A model generated the notes under the pieces. It made no database searches, was not told the origin of the DNA, and saw nothing but the letters and a program-made list of their open reading frames with translations. From Corynebacterium sp. (GTDB lineage Bacteria; Actinomycetota; Actinomycetes; Mycobacteriales; Mycobacteriaceae): a DNA stretch of 50,016 bases. The stretch covers positions 1 through 50,016 of the forward strand of contig NZ_DUOE01000181.1 in NCBI RefSeq assembly GCF_012838985.1, in the 5' to 3' direction. Below are positions 35,646 through 43,974 of this stretch, one piece after another. Both the position numbers and the translations under genes were made by a program. Position 1 is the first letter of the stretch. Each line of letters begins with the position of its first letter.

Positions 35646-37088
35646 CTACACCTCGGTGGTGCGGATGGAGTCGGTGATGAACTTCTTGACGGTTTCCGCG
35701 TCGTTCGGCAGGTCCGTCACGTGGCGCTCGGCATCGAGGATGCCGGCGAAACGCTCCGGGGTCTCCGGACGGCCGCCGGTGGCCTCCTCGATGGTCTCCG
35801 CGAACTTCACCGGCAGGGCGGTCTCCAGGCACACGATCGGACCGTCGACCTCGGAACGCCACTCACGGGCGACCTTGACGCCGTCGGCGGTGTGCGGGTC
35901 GAGCATGATGTTGAGACGCTCCCACACGTCCTTGATCGTGTCGAGGCGGTCCTGGTGGGTGGAGCGACCGGAGGCGAAGCCGAACTTCTCGGCGGCGGCC
36001 GGGAACGCGGGATCGTCGCTCAGCGAGAAACCGTCCGCGCGGACGTCGACGCCGAAGTGCTGCGCGACACGGTCCGCATCGCGGCCCAGCAGATCGAAGA
36101 CGAAACGCTCGAAGTTGGAGGCACGCGAGATGTCCATCGACGGCGAGGAGGTCTCCAGGGTCTCCGAGGCCGGGCGCGGACGGTAGTTGCCGGTGCGGAA
36201 GAACTCGTCGAGGACGTCGTTCTCGTTGGTGGCGACGATGAGACGGTCGATCGGCAGCCCCATCTGACGGGCGATGTGGCCCGCGCAGATGTCACCGAAG
36301 TTGCCCGTGGGCACAGAGAAGGAGACCTTCTGGTCGTTGCTCTCCGTGATCTTCAGCCAGGAGGAGACGTAGTAGACGATCTGCGCCATGAGGCGGGCCC
36401 AGTTGATGGAGTTGACCGCACCGATACGGTTCTCGGCCTTGAACTCCGCGTCCGCCGACACGGCCTTGACCACGTCCTGGCAGTCGTCGAAGACACCGTC
36501 GAGGGCGATGTTGAAGATGTTCGGGTCCTGCAGACCGAACATCTGCGCCTGCTGGAACGGGGTCATGCGACCGGCGGGGGTCAGCATGAAGACACGGATG
36601 CCCTTGCGGCCGCGCATGGCGTACTCGGCGGAGGAGCCGGTGTCGCCGGAGGTCGCACCCAGGATGTTGAGGGTCTCGCCGCGGCGGGCCAGCTCATACT
36701 CGAAGAGCTCACCGAGCAGCTGCATCGCCATGTCCTTGAAGGCGGCGGTCGGGCCCTCGGAGAGGTGGCCGATCCACAGACCGTCCTCCAGCTCGGTCAC
36801 GGGGACGATCTCCTCGTGCGCGAACTTCGGGTGGGTGTAGGCGCGGGCCGCGATGCCCTCGAGGTCCTCCGCCGGGATGTCGTCGACGAAGAGCTTGAGG
36901 ATCTCCGCCGCCAGGGCGGCGTACCCCTTCTCCTGCAGAAGTGTCCGCCACTGCGTCAGCTGCTCATCGCTGATCTGCGGGTACTCGGCGGGCAGGTAGA
37001 GGCCGCCGTCGGGAGCCAGGCCACCGAGCAGGATGTCGGTGAAGGTGGCGGGAGTACGGGAGGAGTCGCGCGTCGAAATGTAATCCAC
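35646..37088 (-). CDS. thrC: Threonine synthase
   Basis: A 480-residue PLP enzyme converting O-phosphohomoserine to threonine, the last step of threonine synthesis. Motifs: DYISTRDSSRTP at the start, the PLP lysine Lys118 in GPTAAFKDMAMQL, GATSGDTGSSA and SVPTGNFGDICAGH. It matches the corynebacterial enzyme along its length. The GTG at 37088 is chosen because TATGGT stands 7 bases before it without a Shine-Dalgarno (leaderless), and the upstream ATG at 37100 is part of that -10 hexamer. A small gene, a protease, an exonuclease and a Nudix gene follow on the same strand. Confidence 0.95.
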   Translation of the reverse strand: MDYISTRDSSRTPATFTDILLGGLAPDGGLYLPAEYPQISDEQLTQWRTLLQEKGYAALAAEILKLFVDDIPAEDLEGIAARAYTHPKFAHEEIVPVTELEDGLWIGHLSEGPTAAFKDMAMQLLGELFEYELARRGETLNILGATSGDTGSSAEYAMRGRKGIRVFMLTPAGRMTPFQQAQMFGLQDPNIFNIALDGVFDDCQDVVKAVSADAEFKAENRIGAVNSINWARLMAQIVYYVSSWLKITESNDQKVSFSVPTGNFGDICAGHIARQMGLPIDRLIVATNENDVLDEFFRTGNYRPRPASETLETSSPSMDISRASNFERFVFDLLGRDADRVAQHFGVDVRADGFSLSDDPAFPAAAEKFGFASGRSTHQDRLDTIKDVWERLNIMLDPHTADGVKVAREWRSEVDGPIVCLETALPVKFAETIEEATGGRPETPERFAGILDAERHVTDLPNDAETVKKFITDSIRTTEV

Positions 37089-37095
37089 GAGGACA

Positions 37096-37101
37096 ACCAT
37101 A
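37096..37101 (-). promoter_or_regulatory. -10 element, leaderless thrC
   Basis: The minus strand reads TATGGT ending 7 bases before the GTG at 37088; it contains the competing ATG. Confidence 0.5.
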
Positions 37102-37172
37102 CGTGGCGGAGCCGGGGGCATGCGCAACATCCCACCCGAGGGCATTCTCCCGGAAAGGGAAAAGGAGTTGAG

Positions 37173-37256
37173 TACGCTACTGGATACTGTCGCTGCCCGC
37201 ACCTCCCGGATGCCGGGCAGCATCGTCAGCACTGCGTCATCGCGTCATACAGAGGA
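37173..37256 (+). promoter_or_regulatory. -10 and ribosome-binding site of the 37268 gene
   Basis: TACGCT (37173-37178) or TACTGT (37185-37190) may be the -10. AGAGGAG at 37251-37257 is the Shine-Dalgarno before the GTG at 37268. Confidence 0.35.
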
Positions 37257-37267
37257 GTGAGCTCCAC

Positions 37268-38149
37268 GTGGCAACCCGAGGAACCGGACGGACCGTCGCG
37301 GCCGTCACCGCCGTGCTGCTGGTACTCGTCATGGCCGTCGCGGTACTGCCCCGCATCAGCAGCGCCGACGACTGCGTACCCACCAGCACCCGGGAATGCG
37401 GCTGCCTCACGGAGAGCGCCGAATTCGAGGGACTGACCGCAACGGACACCAGGACCCTCTCCCCCGGGCAGATGACCTACGAGGAGCACTCCTTCCGTCA
37501 CGCCGGCACGGAGAGCACCTACCGCGTGTTCTCCCACGGCATCGACTGGGACCGGCCGGTCGGCGCCGTCGTCCGCCTGCACGGTGACGGTGCCTACGAG
37601 TACCTGTACTCCAAGCGTCTCTCCTCCTGCCTGGCAGCCGTCGCCGCCGCCCACAACCTCATCCTCGTGCAGCCCCTCACCCCCGCGGAGGACCTGACGT
37701 GGTGGACGGACCTGGAGACCAACACCGACTGGCTGGAGGCCTTCCACGACGAGGAACTCAGCGCCATGGAGGGTGTCGACCCGGACCGTGTGTGGTGGAT
37801 GGGCTACTCCGGCGGGGCGGAGATGATCAGCTACGGGCTGCTCCCCTCCGCCGGCCACGTCATCACGGGCGGGGCGATCCTGGTGGGTGGCGGCGGGGCC
37901 CCGAGCAGGAAGCGTCACAGTGTGCCGGAGGAGCGGGTCGCCGACCTGCCGTTGTACTGGGTGACCGGCCGCCACGACACGGGCGAGGACCCCCGGGAGA
38001 CCTTCGACGCCCTGACGGCGGCGACCGAAGGCGCCGACGCCTACCGGTCCCTGGGCTTCGAGGGGGTGTCCACCGACTTCTGGAGGGACGACAACCACAT
38101 CTCCATCGACCAGGTGGAGATCCTCCACTCGATCCTCCGGGAGCGCTGA
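37268..38149 (+). CDS. Secreted alpha/beta hydrolase
   Basis: A 293-residue exported hydrolase. A hydrophobic signal at residues 9-30 ends ISSADD; a short Cys-containing segment (DDCVPTSTRECGCL) follows. The alpha/beta-hydrolase nucleophile is Ser181 in GYSGG, with Asp237 in GRHDTG and His277 in DDNHIS as likely triad partners. The oxyanion region is VVRLHGDGAYEYLY. It resembles poly(3-hydroxybutyrate) depolymerase/feruloyl-esterase type proteins in layout; the substrate is unknown. It precedes the racemase-like lipoprotein and Pls-type synthetase and might release or trim their extracellular product, but it has its own promoter, so the link is inferred from position only. Confidence 0.8.
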   Translation: MATRGTGRTVAAVTAVLLVLVMAVAVLPRISSADDCVPTSTRECGCLTESAEFEGLTATDTRTLSPGQMTYEEHSFRHAGTESTYRVFSHGIDWDRPVGAVVRLHGDGAYEYLYSKRLSSCLAAVAAAHNLILVQPLTPAEDLTWWTDLETNTDWLEAFHDEELSAMEGVDPDRVWWMGYSGGAEMISYGLLPSAGHVITGGAILVGGGGAPSRKRHSVPEERVADLPLYWVTGRHDTGEDPRETFDALTAATEGADAYRSLGFEGVSTDFWRDDNHISIDQVEILHSILRER

Positions 38150-38212
38150 GCCACCCCTGGACAGGGTGACGGCCCTTTCCTTCAGGCCCTCCGGATATCG
38201 CCCTGGTGTGGC

Positions 38213-38218
38213 TACGCT
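38213..38218 (+). promoter_or_regulatory. -10 element of the racemase-like lipoprotein gene
   Basis: TACGCT at 38213-38218 would give a leader of about 52 bases. AGGGAG at 38264-38269 is the Shine-Dalgarno. The intervening GTATAC (38224-38229) is palindromic. Confidence 0.35.
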
Positions 38219-38277
38219 GGATGGTATACACAACAACTGTCGCTCGGGCAGCAGACCACACCCAGGGAGCTGTTTTC

Positions 38278-39735
38278 ATGAACCATCAACTCACAGAGCA
38301 GGGGCGCCTCACCCGGAAGCCGTGGCTGGTTGTCCCCGCCTTCGGTGCCACCGTCCTCCTTCTCGCCGGCTGCTCCCAGACGGCGGACGTCGAGGAGCAG
38401 CCGGACCCCTCACGTGAAGCCAGCGGCACGATCTCCCTGGCCCCGTCCCGGGGCGGAATCAGCGGCGGGAACCTGGTCCTGGTGGACACCGGGGACGACA
38501 CCACCGGGCCGGTCACCGCAACGTTCGGCGACTCCCCCGAGGTTGAGTGCCAGTTCGACCAGAGGTCGGCCATGCACGCCTGCACCGCCCCCGGCCACCC
38601 CACCCCCGGGACCGTGGACGTGACCCTCAGCGTCGAGGGGACGCCCCTGCCGCAGCAGCTGCCCTACACGTACACGACCAACGGCACCCAGGCCTCCCCG
38701 ATGATGGTCATCAACACCGAGACGGTGCGGGAGCGGGCCCGGGAGGTCCGTGCCATCTACCCCTACGGGGTGAAGCTCGGCGTGGTCCTGAAGAACGGCG
38801 AGCCGGTGGACGTGTTCGGACGGGTGATCAACGACGCCATCGCCCCGGACCACTTCTTCGTCCCGACCCTGGATGACGCCATTTCCCTGCGCGAAGCCGG
38901 GATCGAGGCCAACATCGCAGTGTTGTACGTGTCCCCGGTGGAGGATCTTCCCCTGCTGCTCCACTACGACATCGAGGCGGCGGCCATCGACTCCGCCTGG
39001 GCGGAGGCCGCGGAACAGGTCGTGGCGAAGAGCGGCAACGGCCCCCTGCGTGTCCACCTCTGGATCGACACTGGCATGGGCCGGGAGGGCGTCGTCCCTG
39101 ATGACGCATTCTCCGTCGCCCAGACCATCGAGAACTCCCCGCACCTGGAACTGGCCGGCATCGCCACCCACTTCAACGCCGTCACGGCAGACGACTCCGC
39201 GGCCATCGCGGCCAACGACACCACGAACCACACGGTGCTCCAGAAGACGCGTTTCGACGGCGCCGTGCAGCAGATCAGGGGCGCCGGCCTGGGGCAGAAC
39301 GCGCTCATCCATGCCGGGGCCACGGACGTCCTGGTCAACGAGATCGAGGAGCTGCACTACGACCTCATGCGGATCGGCGGCGCCTTCTTCGGTGGCTCCC
39401 TCCCCGAGGAACGCATCTACTCCTGGACCACGGAACTCACCCAGGTCAAGACCCTGCCGGAAGGCTGGTGCCTCGACTACAACTGCACCACCCCCACCGA
39501 CCGGCCGCTGCAGGTGGGTCTGGTCCACCACGTCCCCGCCCGGGAGAACGACGTGGTGTTCACCGTGCGCGGCGTCCAGGTGCCGGTCCTCCTCAACCAC
39601 GGAACGGTGGTCACCCTGGATCTGTCCGGGGTGCCGGATGCCGTCGCCGGCGACGAGGTCGAGCTGGACTTCGATCCGAAGGCCTTCTACAACCCGGACG
39701 GTTCCGCCCCCCTGCCCGTCACCACCACCGGTTAG
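38278..39735 (+). CDS. Lipoprotein with alanine-racemase-like PLP domain
   Basis: A 485-residue exported protein. The signal ends in a lipobox (LLLAGC, near residue 34). Residues 50-145 look like a beta-rich TIG/immunoglobulin-like domain. Residues 155-400 resemble the barrel of alanine racemase: VVLKNG with candidate PLP lysine Lys172, HLWIDTGMGREG, GIATHFNAVTADD and DLMRIGGAFFGG with Arg365. The usual AYGHG reads VFGRV and the phosphate-binding ANSAA region is altered. The C-terminal domain lacks the family tyrosine. It may be a broad-spectrum extracytoplasmic racemase, known from Vibrio BsrV, or a binding relative that lost catalysis. It lies directly before the Pls-type synthetase. Confidence 0.8.
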   Translation: MNHQLTEQGRLTRKPWLVVPAFGATVLLLAGCSQTADVEEQPDPSREASGTISLAPSRGGISGGNLVLVDTGDDTTGPVTATFGDSPEVECQFDQRSAMHACTAPGHPTPGTVDVTLSVEGTPLPQQLPYTYTTNGTQASPMMVINTETVRERAREVRAIYPYGVKLGVVLKNGEPVDVFGRVINDAIAPDHFFVPTLDDAISLREAGIEANIAVLYVSPVEDLPLLLHYDIEAAAIDSAWAEAAEQVVAKSGNGPLRVHLWIDTGMGREGVVPDDAFSVAQTIENSPHLELAGIATHFNAVTADDSAAIAANDTTNHTVLQKTRFDGAVQQIRGAGLGQNALIHAGATDVLVNEIEELHYDLMRIGGAFFGGSLPEERIYSWTTELTQVKTLPEGWCLDYNCTTPTDRPLQVGLVHHVPARENDVVFTVRGVQVPVLLNHGTVVTLDLSGVPDAVAGDEVELDFDPKAFYNPDGSAPLPVTTTG

Positions 39736-39790
39736 TGCGCCCGCGGAGAGCCGCGGAATGCGTAACGGAACAGGCGGTTTGCCCGATTTT

Positions 39791-39806
39791 ATGTATGGAC
39801 CTACAT
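39791..39806. promoter_or_regulatory. Palindrome ATGTA-N6-TACAT
   Basis: Five-base arms around six bases (TGGACC) in the AT-rich region before the synthetase gene. It shares TGTA-N6-TACA with the next site 64 bp away. Confidence 0.5.
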
Positions 39807-39854
39807 GAATTCAGATCTTTCTGAGAATGTGTCAAGCCTCTTATCCCCTTCTTT

Positions 39855-39870
39855 TTGTACATATATACAA
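39855..39870. promoter_or_regulatory. Palindrome TTGTA-N6-TACAA
   Basis: TTGTACATATATACAA has the same TGTA-N6-TACA core as the 39791 site. It overlaps the most AT-rich stretch in the window, where the promoter of the synthetase gene probably lies (TANNNT hexamers between 39861 and 39890). Confidence 0.55.
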
Positions 39871-39893
39871 GTAAAATACATGACATAGAAAGT

Positions 39894-39954
39894 TTGTGTC
39901 CTGCGGCAGACGTCTGACCATCAGGTTTGCCCCTGAATCGCGTGCAGGACACAA
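39894..39954 (+). ncRNA. Structured leader of the synthetase gene
   Basis: An 11-bp perfect stem (39894-39904 with 39944-39954) encloses a 10-bp palindrome (39907-39916) and a 5-bp hairpin (39921-39925 with 39932-39936). It resembles a junction closed by one long stem, ending 27 bases before the ATG. No known riboswitch or T-box motif was recognised. Confidence 0.45.
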
Positions 39955-39981
39955 GAAGTCCCGACTCTGCGAAAGTGGGCC

Positions 39982-42900
39982 ATGTCCAGATCAATCCCGC
40001 CCCCCGCATCTCTTCACCTCCGGGAACCAGGTGACTCTGACCACCCCGAACTGGCGATCTACGGAGTCATGCCGGCCTCCCCTCCGCGTACGCTCGTCGA
40101 CATCCTCCGTGCGACGATCGCCGCGCACCCCGAGGTCACCGCCATCGAGGCGGCCGACGCCGCCATCACCTACGGCGAGCTCGAGCAGCTTCTCGACGCT
40201 GAGGCGGCCCGCCTCGCCGACATCGGCGTCACCCGGGGTTCCCGGGTGGGTATCCGGGTCCCTTCAGGAACCACCGACCTCTACGTCGCCATCCTGGCCA
40301 CGATCTGGGCCGGCGCCGCCTACGTGCCCGTCGACTGGAACGACCCCGATTCCCGCGCTACCACCGTCTGGGAGGAGGCCGCCGTCGATGCCGTCTACGG
40401 GCGGGATCTGTCGCTGACCGTCATGCGCGACGATCCCCCCACCGGTGTGACACCCGCGGCCCCGGGGCTTGACGACGACGCCTGGATCATCTTCACCTCC
40501 GGCACCACCGGCAAGCCGAAGGGCGTGGCCATCAAGCACCGGTCCGCCGCCGCCTGGGTGGACGCGGAGTCCCGCATGTTCCTTCTCGACGCCCCGCTGG
40601 GCCCCCGTGACCGCGTCATGGCCGGTCTGTCCGTCGCCTTCGACGCCTCCTGCGAGGAGATGTGGCTGGCCTGGCGTTTCGGAGCCACCCTCGTCGCCGC
40701 CGACCGGGAGACCGTGCGGGCCGGCGACATACTCGGTGACTGGATCATCGAACAGGACATCACCGTCGTCTCCACCGTCCCGACCCTGGCCGCCTTCTGG
40801 CCCTCAGAGGCCTTCGACAAGGTCCGTCTGCTGATCTTCGGCGGCGAGGCCTGCCCGCAGGAACAGGTGGACAGGCTCGTGGCCGACGGCCGTGAGGTCT
40901 GGAACACGTACGGCCCCACCGAGACCACCGTCATCGTCAGTGGCCACATGATGACCACCGAGCCGCCGGTGCGGATCGGCCGGCCGATCCCCGGCTGGGA
41001 GTTGGCCGTCGTCGGCCCGGACGAGGAACCCGTCAAGTGGGGGGAGACCGGCGAACTCGTCGTCGGCGGAGTCGGGCTCGGCCGCTACCTCGACAAGGAG
41101 AAGGACGCCGAGGTCTACGCCTCCCTCCCCTCCCTCGGCTGGGAGCGCGCCTACCGCACAGGCGACCTCGTGCAGGCCGAACGGGAAGGACTCATCTTCC
41201 GCGGTCGCGCAGACGACCAGATCAAGTTCGCCGGACGTCGCCTGGAACTCGGCGAGCTCGACGACCATCTGACCGGACTCAGCGATGTCCGCGTCGGTGC
41301 CGCCGCACTCCATCAGACACCGGCGGGCTCCGACGTGCTGGTCGGCTACCTGGTTCCCGAACCGGGCATGACGATCGACCTCGCGGCTGCACGAGGCCAG
41401 CTGGCCACGACGTTGCCCGGCGGCATCGTCCCCACGCTCTGCGTCCTCGAGGAGATGCCGACCAAGACGTCCGGCAAGGTGGACCGCAAGGCCCTGCCCT
41501 GGCCTCTGCCCCGCGCGAACGAGGACTCCCCCGATCTGCCTCCGGAACTGGTCGGGCTCGCGGAACGCTGGATGGACCAGCTCGGCCCCGTCCCCCTCGC
41601 CCCGGACAGTGACTTCTTCGACATGGGCGGCAGTTCGGTCGCCATCGCCAAGCTCGCCACTGACCTGCGCCAGGATTACCCGGGCGCCAACATCGCGGAG
41701 CTCTACCTCCACCGGACCCTGGAGTCAATGTCCGACTATCTGCGCTCCCTGGAGTCGGAGACCACCGTCCGCCCCATGCCCGAACCACTGCCCTGGTTCA
41801 CCGGACCGGTCCAGGCCGCCACCGTGCTGGGGCTCTACGCCATCAACGGCCTGCGCTACATCGTCGGCGTGATGCTGGTCATCTGGGTCCTCAGTGCCGG
41901 TCTCCACGCCAGCTGGGTGAGGACTCCCGCCCTGCTCACGCTGGCTCCGCTCATCGTGGCGTGGCTCCTGCTGTTCTCCAACCGCGGCAAGTTCCTCGTG
42001 ACGGCCCTCGGAGCCCGCCTGCTCACCTGGAGACTCCGTCCGGGCAGCTACCGACGCGGCGGCATGACACATCTGCGGGTGTGGGCCGCCGAACGGCTGC
42101 TGACGCACCAGCGCCTGGATGCGGTACTGGGCACCCCGCAGATCCGGACGCTGTACCGGCTCCTGGGCAACCGCGTGGGCAAGCGCGCCGAACTCCACAG
42201 TTTCCCCCCGGTCACGGGTCTGCTCACGATCGGTGACGACGTCTCCGTCGAACCGGAGGTCGACCTGAACGGCCACTGGATCGACGGCGACAGATTCATC
42301 GTGGGCACGATCGACATCGAGGACCATGTCCGGGTGGGCACCCGCACGGTCGTCTCCCCGGACACGACCATCAGTGAAGGCGCCGAGATCCTCCCCGGCT
42401 CACACGCCTCCGGTGTCGTCGGAAGCTGGACGCTCTGGGGTGGTTCCCCCCTGCAGCCGCTGGGCGAGTCGGGTCAGAACTGGCCCCTGGAGGATGCGCA
42501 CACCGATCCCGGCGTGCACCGTCTCGGTGGCGTCACCAACCATCTCCTCCATGCCGCAGGCCTCTTCTGGATCACGCTGCTGCCCCTCCTGGCACTCGGC
42601 CCCGGTGTCGGCGTGCTGTTCACGCAGATCCGGGGAATCGAACGCTACCCCGTCCTCTTCCCGGTCCTCTACGCGTGGGTTCCGCTGACCATCCTGCTGA
42701 CCATCACCACCTGGCTCGTGCTGGTCATCACCACGGTGCGTTTCCTGTCGCTGCTCATCAGACCGGGCTACTACCCCGCGCAGAGCGCCACCGGATGGGC
42801 CCTGTGGTTCACACAGGCGCTCATGGAGCGCACCCTGACGTCCACCTACTTCATGTACGCCTCCTGGGTGACCCCCATATTCATGCGTCTGCTGGGTGCG

Positions 42901-43974
42901 CAGGTGGGCAAGGGCACGGAGATCTCCACCCTGGTCTCCATCCCGCACCTGACGCGTATCGACGACCACAGCTTCATCGCCGACCATGCCCTCCTCTCCG
43001 CACCCCGGCACCGGGACGGCTGGGTGCACGTGGGCACCACCACCGTCGGTGAAGGCAGCTTCGTCGGCAACTCAGGCATCGTCGGCCCGGACCGCGACCT
43101 GCCCCCGGAGTCCCTGGTGGCCGTCCTGTCCTCCGCGCCCTACCGTCCGCAGCGGGGCACCTCCTGGCTCGGCCGACGCCCCGTGGAGATCCCGCGGAAG
43201 AAGGTCGAGTCCGACGCGTCGAGCACGTTCGCACCGCTGCGCAGGCTGAAGATCGGCCGTGCCCTCGTCGAGACCCTGCGACTGCTGCCGGCGATCATCA
43301 CGGCCTGGCTCGATCTCGCGGTCGTCTTCGTCGGCACCGTCGTCTTCATGCACTGGTTCTACCTGGGGGAGGCGGCCAAGGGGCTGCTGATCCTCATCCT
43401 CATCTCGGGACCGCTCGTCCTGTGTGCCGGAATGATCGCCTCGCTGATCCCGGTCGTCACCAAGTGGCTGGTGGTCGGTGTGTTCCGGGCGGGTGACCGG
43501 ACCCTGTTCAGCACGTTCGTGTGGCGCAGTGAGCTCGCGGACAACTTCGTCGAACCACTCGCGGTCCCCAGCCTGGTGCGGATGAGCCTGGGCACCCCGA
43601 TGTTCAACGTGTGGGCCCGACTGATGGGCACGCGCATCGGCCGCGATGTCTGGTGCGAAACCTGGTGGCTCCCGGAGTTCGACCTCATCACCCTCGAGGA
43701 CCGCTGCACCGTCAACAGGGGCACCGTCCTCCAGACCCACCTCTTCCACGACCGGGTGATGTCCATCGAGCCCGTGGTTCTCCGACGTGGAGCCAGCCTG
43801 GGACCCAACAGTTTCCTCCTTCCGGGAGCGAGCGTCGGTGAGCGTTCCACCATCGGACCCGTCTCACTCGTCCTCCGGCAGGATTCCATCCCCTCCGACT
43901 CCGTGTGGGAGGGCAACCCGGTACAGCGCGTCACCGTGCCGTCCACTCAGACGAAAGAGGTCAGGGTGTCATGA
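39982..43974 (+). CDS. Pls-type non-ribosomal peptide synthetase, membrane-bound
   Basis: A 1330-residue single-module synthetase. Adenylation domain about 40-510 with A3 FTSGTTGKPKGV, A4 FDASCEEMW, A5 NTYGPTETT, A7 YRTGDLV, A8 GRADDQIKFAGRRLELGELD and A10 PTKTSGKVDRKALP. Carrier domain about 525-595 with the phosphopantetheine serine Ser552 (DMGGSS). Then alternating membrane helices (about 605-685, 855-950, 1090-1170) and three left-handed beta-helix hexapeptide domains (about 725-840, 975-1050, 1210-1320). This A-T-TM-C1-C2-C3 layout is that of poly-epsilon-lysine synthetase Pls. The substrate pocket reads by eye D-A-E-S-L-F-T-V-I-K; the E suggests a basic amino acid. There is no condensation or thioesterase domain. 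The stop overlaps the next gene (ATGA). Confidence 0.88.
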   Translation: MSRSIPPPASLHLREPGDSDHPELAIYGVMPASPPRTLVDILRATIAAHPEVTAIEAADAAITYGELEQLLDAEAARLADIGVTRGSRVGIRVPSGTTDLYVAILATIWAGAAYVPVDWNDPDSRATTVWEEAAVDAVYGRDLSLTVMRDDPPTGVTPAAPGLDDDAWIIFTSGTTGKPKGVAIKHRSAAAWVDAESRMFLLDAPLGPRDRVMAGLSVAFDASCEEMWLAWRFGATLVAADRETVRAGDILGDWIIEQDITVVSTVPTLAAFWPSEAFDKVRLLIFGGEACPQEQVDRLVADGREVWNTYGPTETTVIVSGHMMTTEPPVRIGRPIPGWELAVVGPDEEPVKWGETGELVVGGVGLGRYLDKEKDAEVYASLPSLGWERAYRTGDLVQAEREGLIFRGRADDQIKFAGRRLELGELDDHLTGLSDVRVGAAALHQTPAGSDVLVGYLVPEPGMTIDLAAARGQLATTLPGGIVPTLCVLEEMPTKTSGKVDRKALPWPLPRANEDSPDLPPELVGLAERWMDQLGPVPLAPDSDFFDMGGSSVAIAKLATDLRQDYPGANIAELYLHRTLESMSDYLRSLESETTVRPMPEPLPWFTGPVQAATVLGLYAINGLRYIVGVMLVIWVLSAGLHASWVRTPALLTLAPLIVAWLLLFSNRGKFLVTALGARLLTWRLRPGSYRRGGMTHLRVWAAERLLTHQRLDAVLGTPQIRTLYRLLGNRVGKRAELHSFPPVTGLLTIGDDVSVEPEVDLNGHWIDGDRFIVGTIDIEDHVRVGTRTVVSPDTTISEGAEILPGSHASGVVGSWTLWGGSPLQPLGESGQNWPLEDAHTDPGVHRLGGVTNHLLHAAGLFWITLLPLLALGPGVGVLFTQIRGIERYPVLFPVLYAWVPLTILLTITTWLVLVITTVRFLSLLIRPGYYPAQSATGWALWFTQALMERTLTSTYFMYASWVTPIFMRLLGAQVGKGTEISTLVSIPHLTRIDDHSFIADHALLSAPRHRDGWVHVGTTTVGEGSFVGNSGIVGPDRDLPPESLVAVLSSAPYRPQRGTSWLGRRPVEIPRKKVESDASSTFAPLRRLKIGRALVETLRLLPAIITAWLDLAVVFVGTVVFMHWFYLGEAAKGLLILILISGPLVLCAGMIASLIPVVTKWLVVGVFRAGDRTLFSTFVWRSELADNFVEPLAVPSLVRMSLGTPMFNVWARLMGTRIGRDVWCETWWLPEFDLITLEDRCTVNRGTVLQTHLFHDRVMSIEPVVLRRGASLGPNSFLLPGASVGERSTIGPVSLVLRQDSIPSDSVWEGNPVQRVTVPSTQTKEVRVS

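Noticed and set aside
39894-39954. T-box or known amino acid riboswitch
   Set aside because: No T-box loop sequence and no known lysine-riboswitch core was recognised, so only a generic structured leader is claimed.
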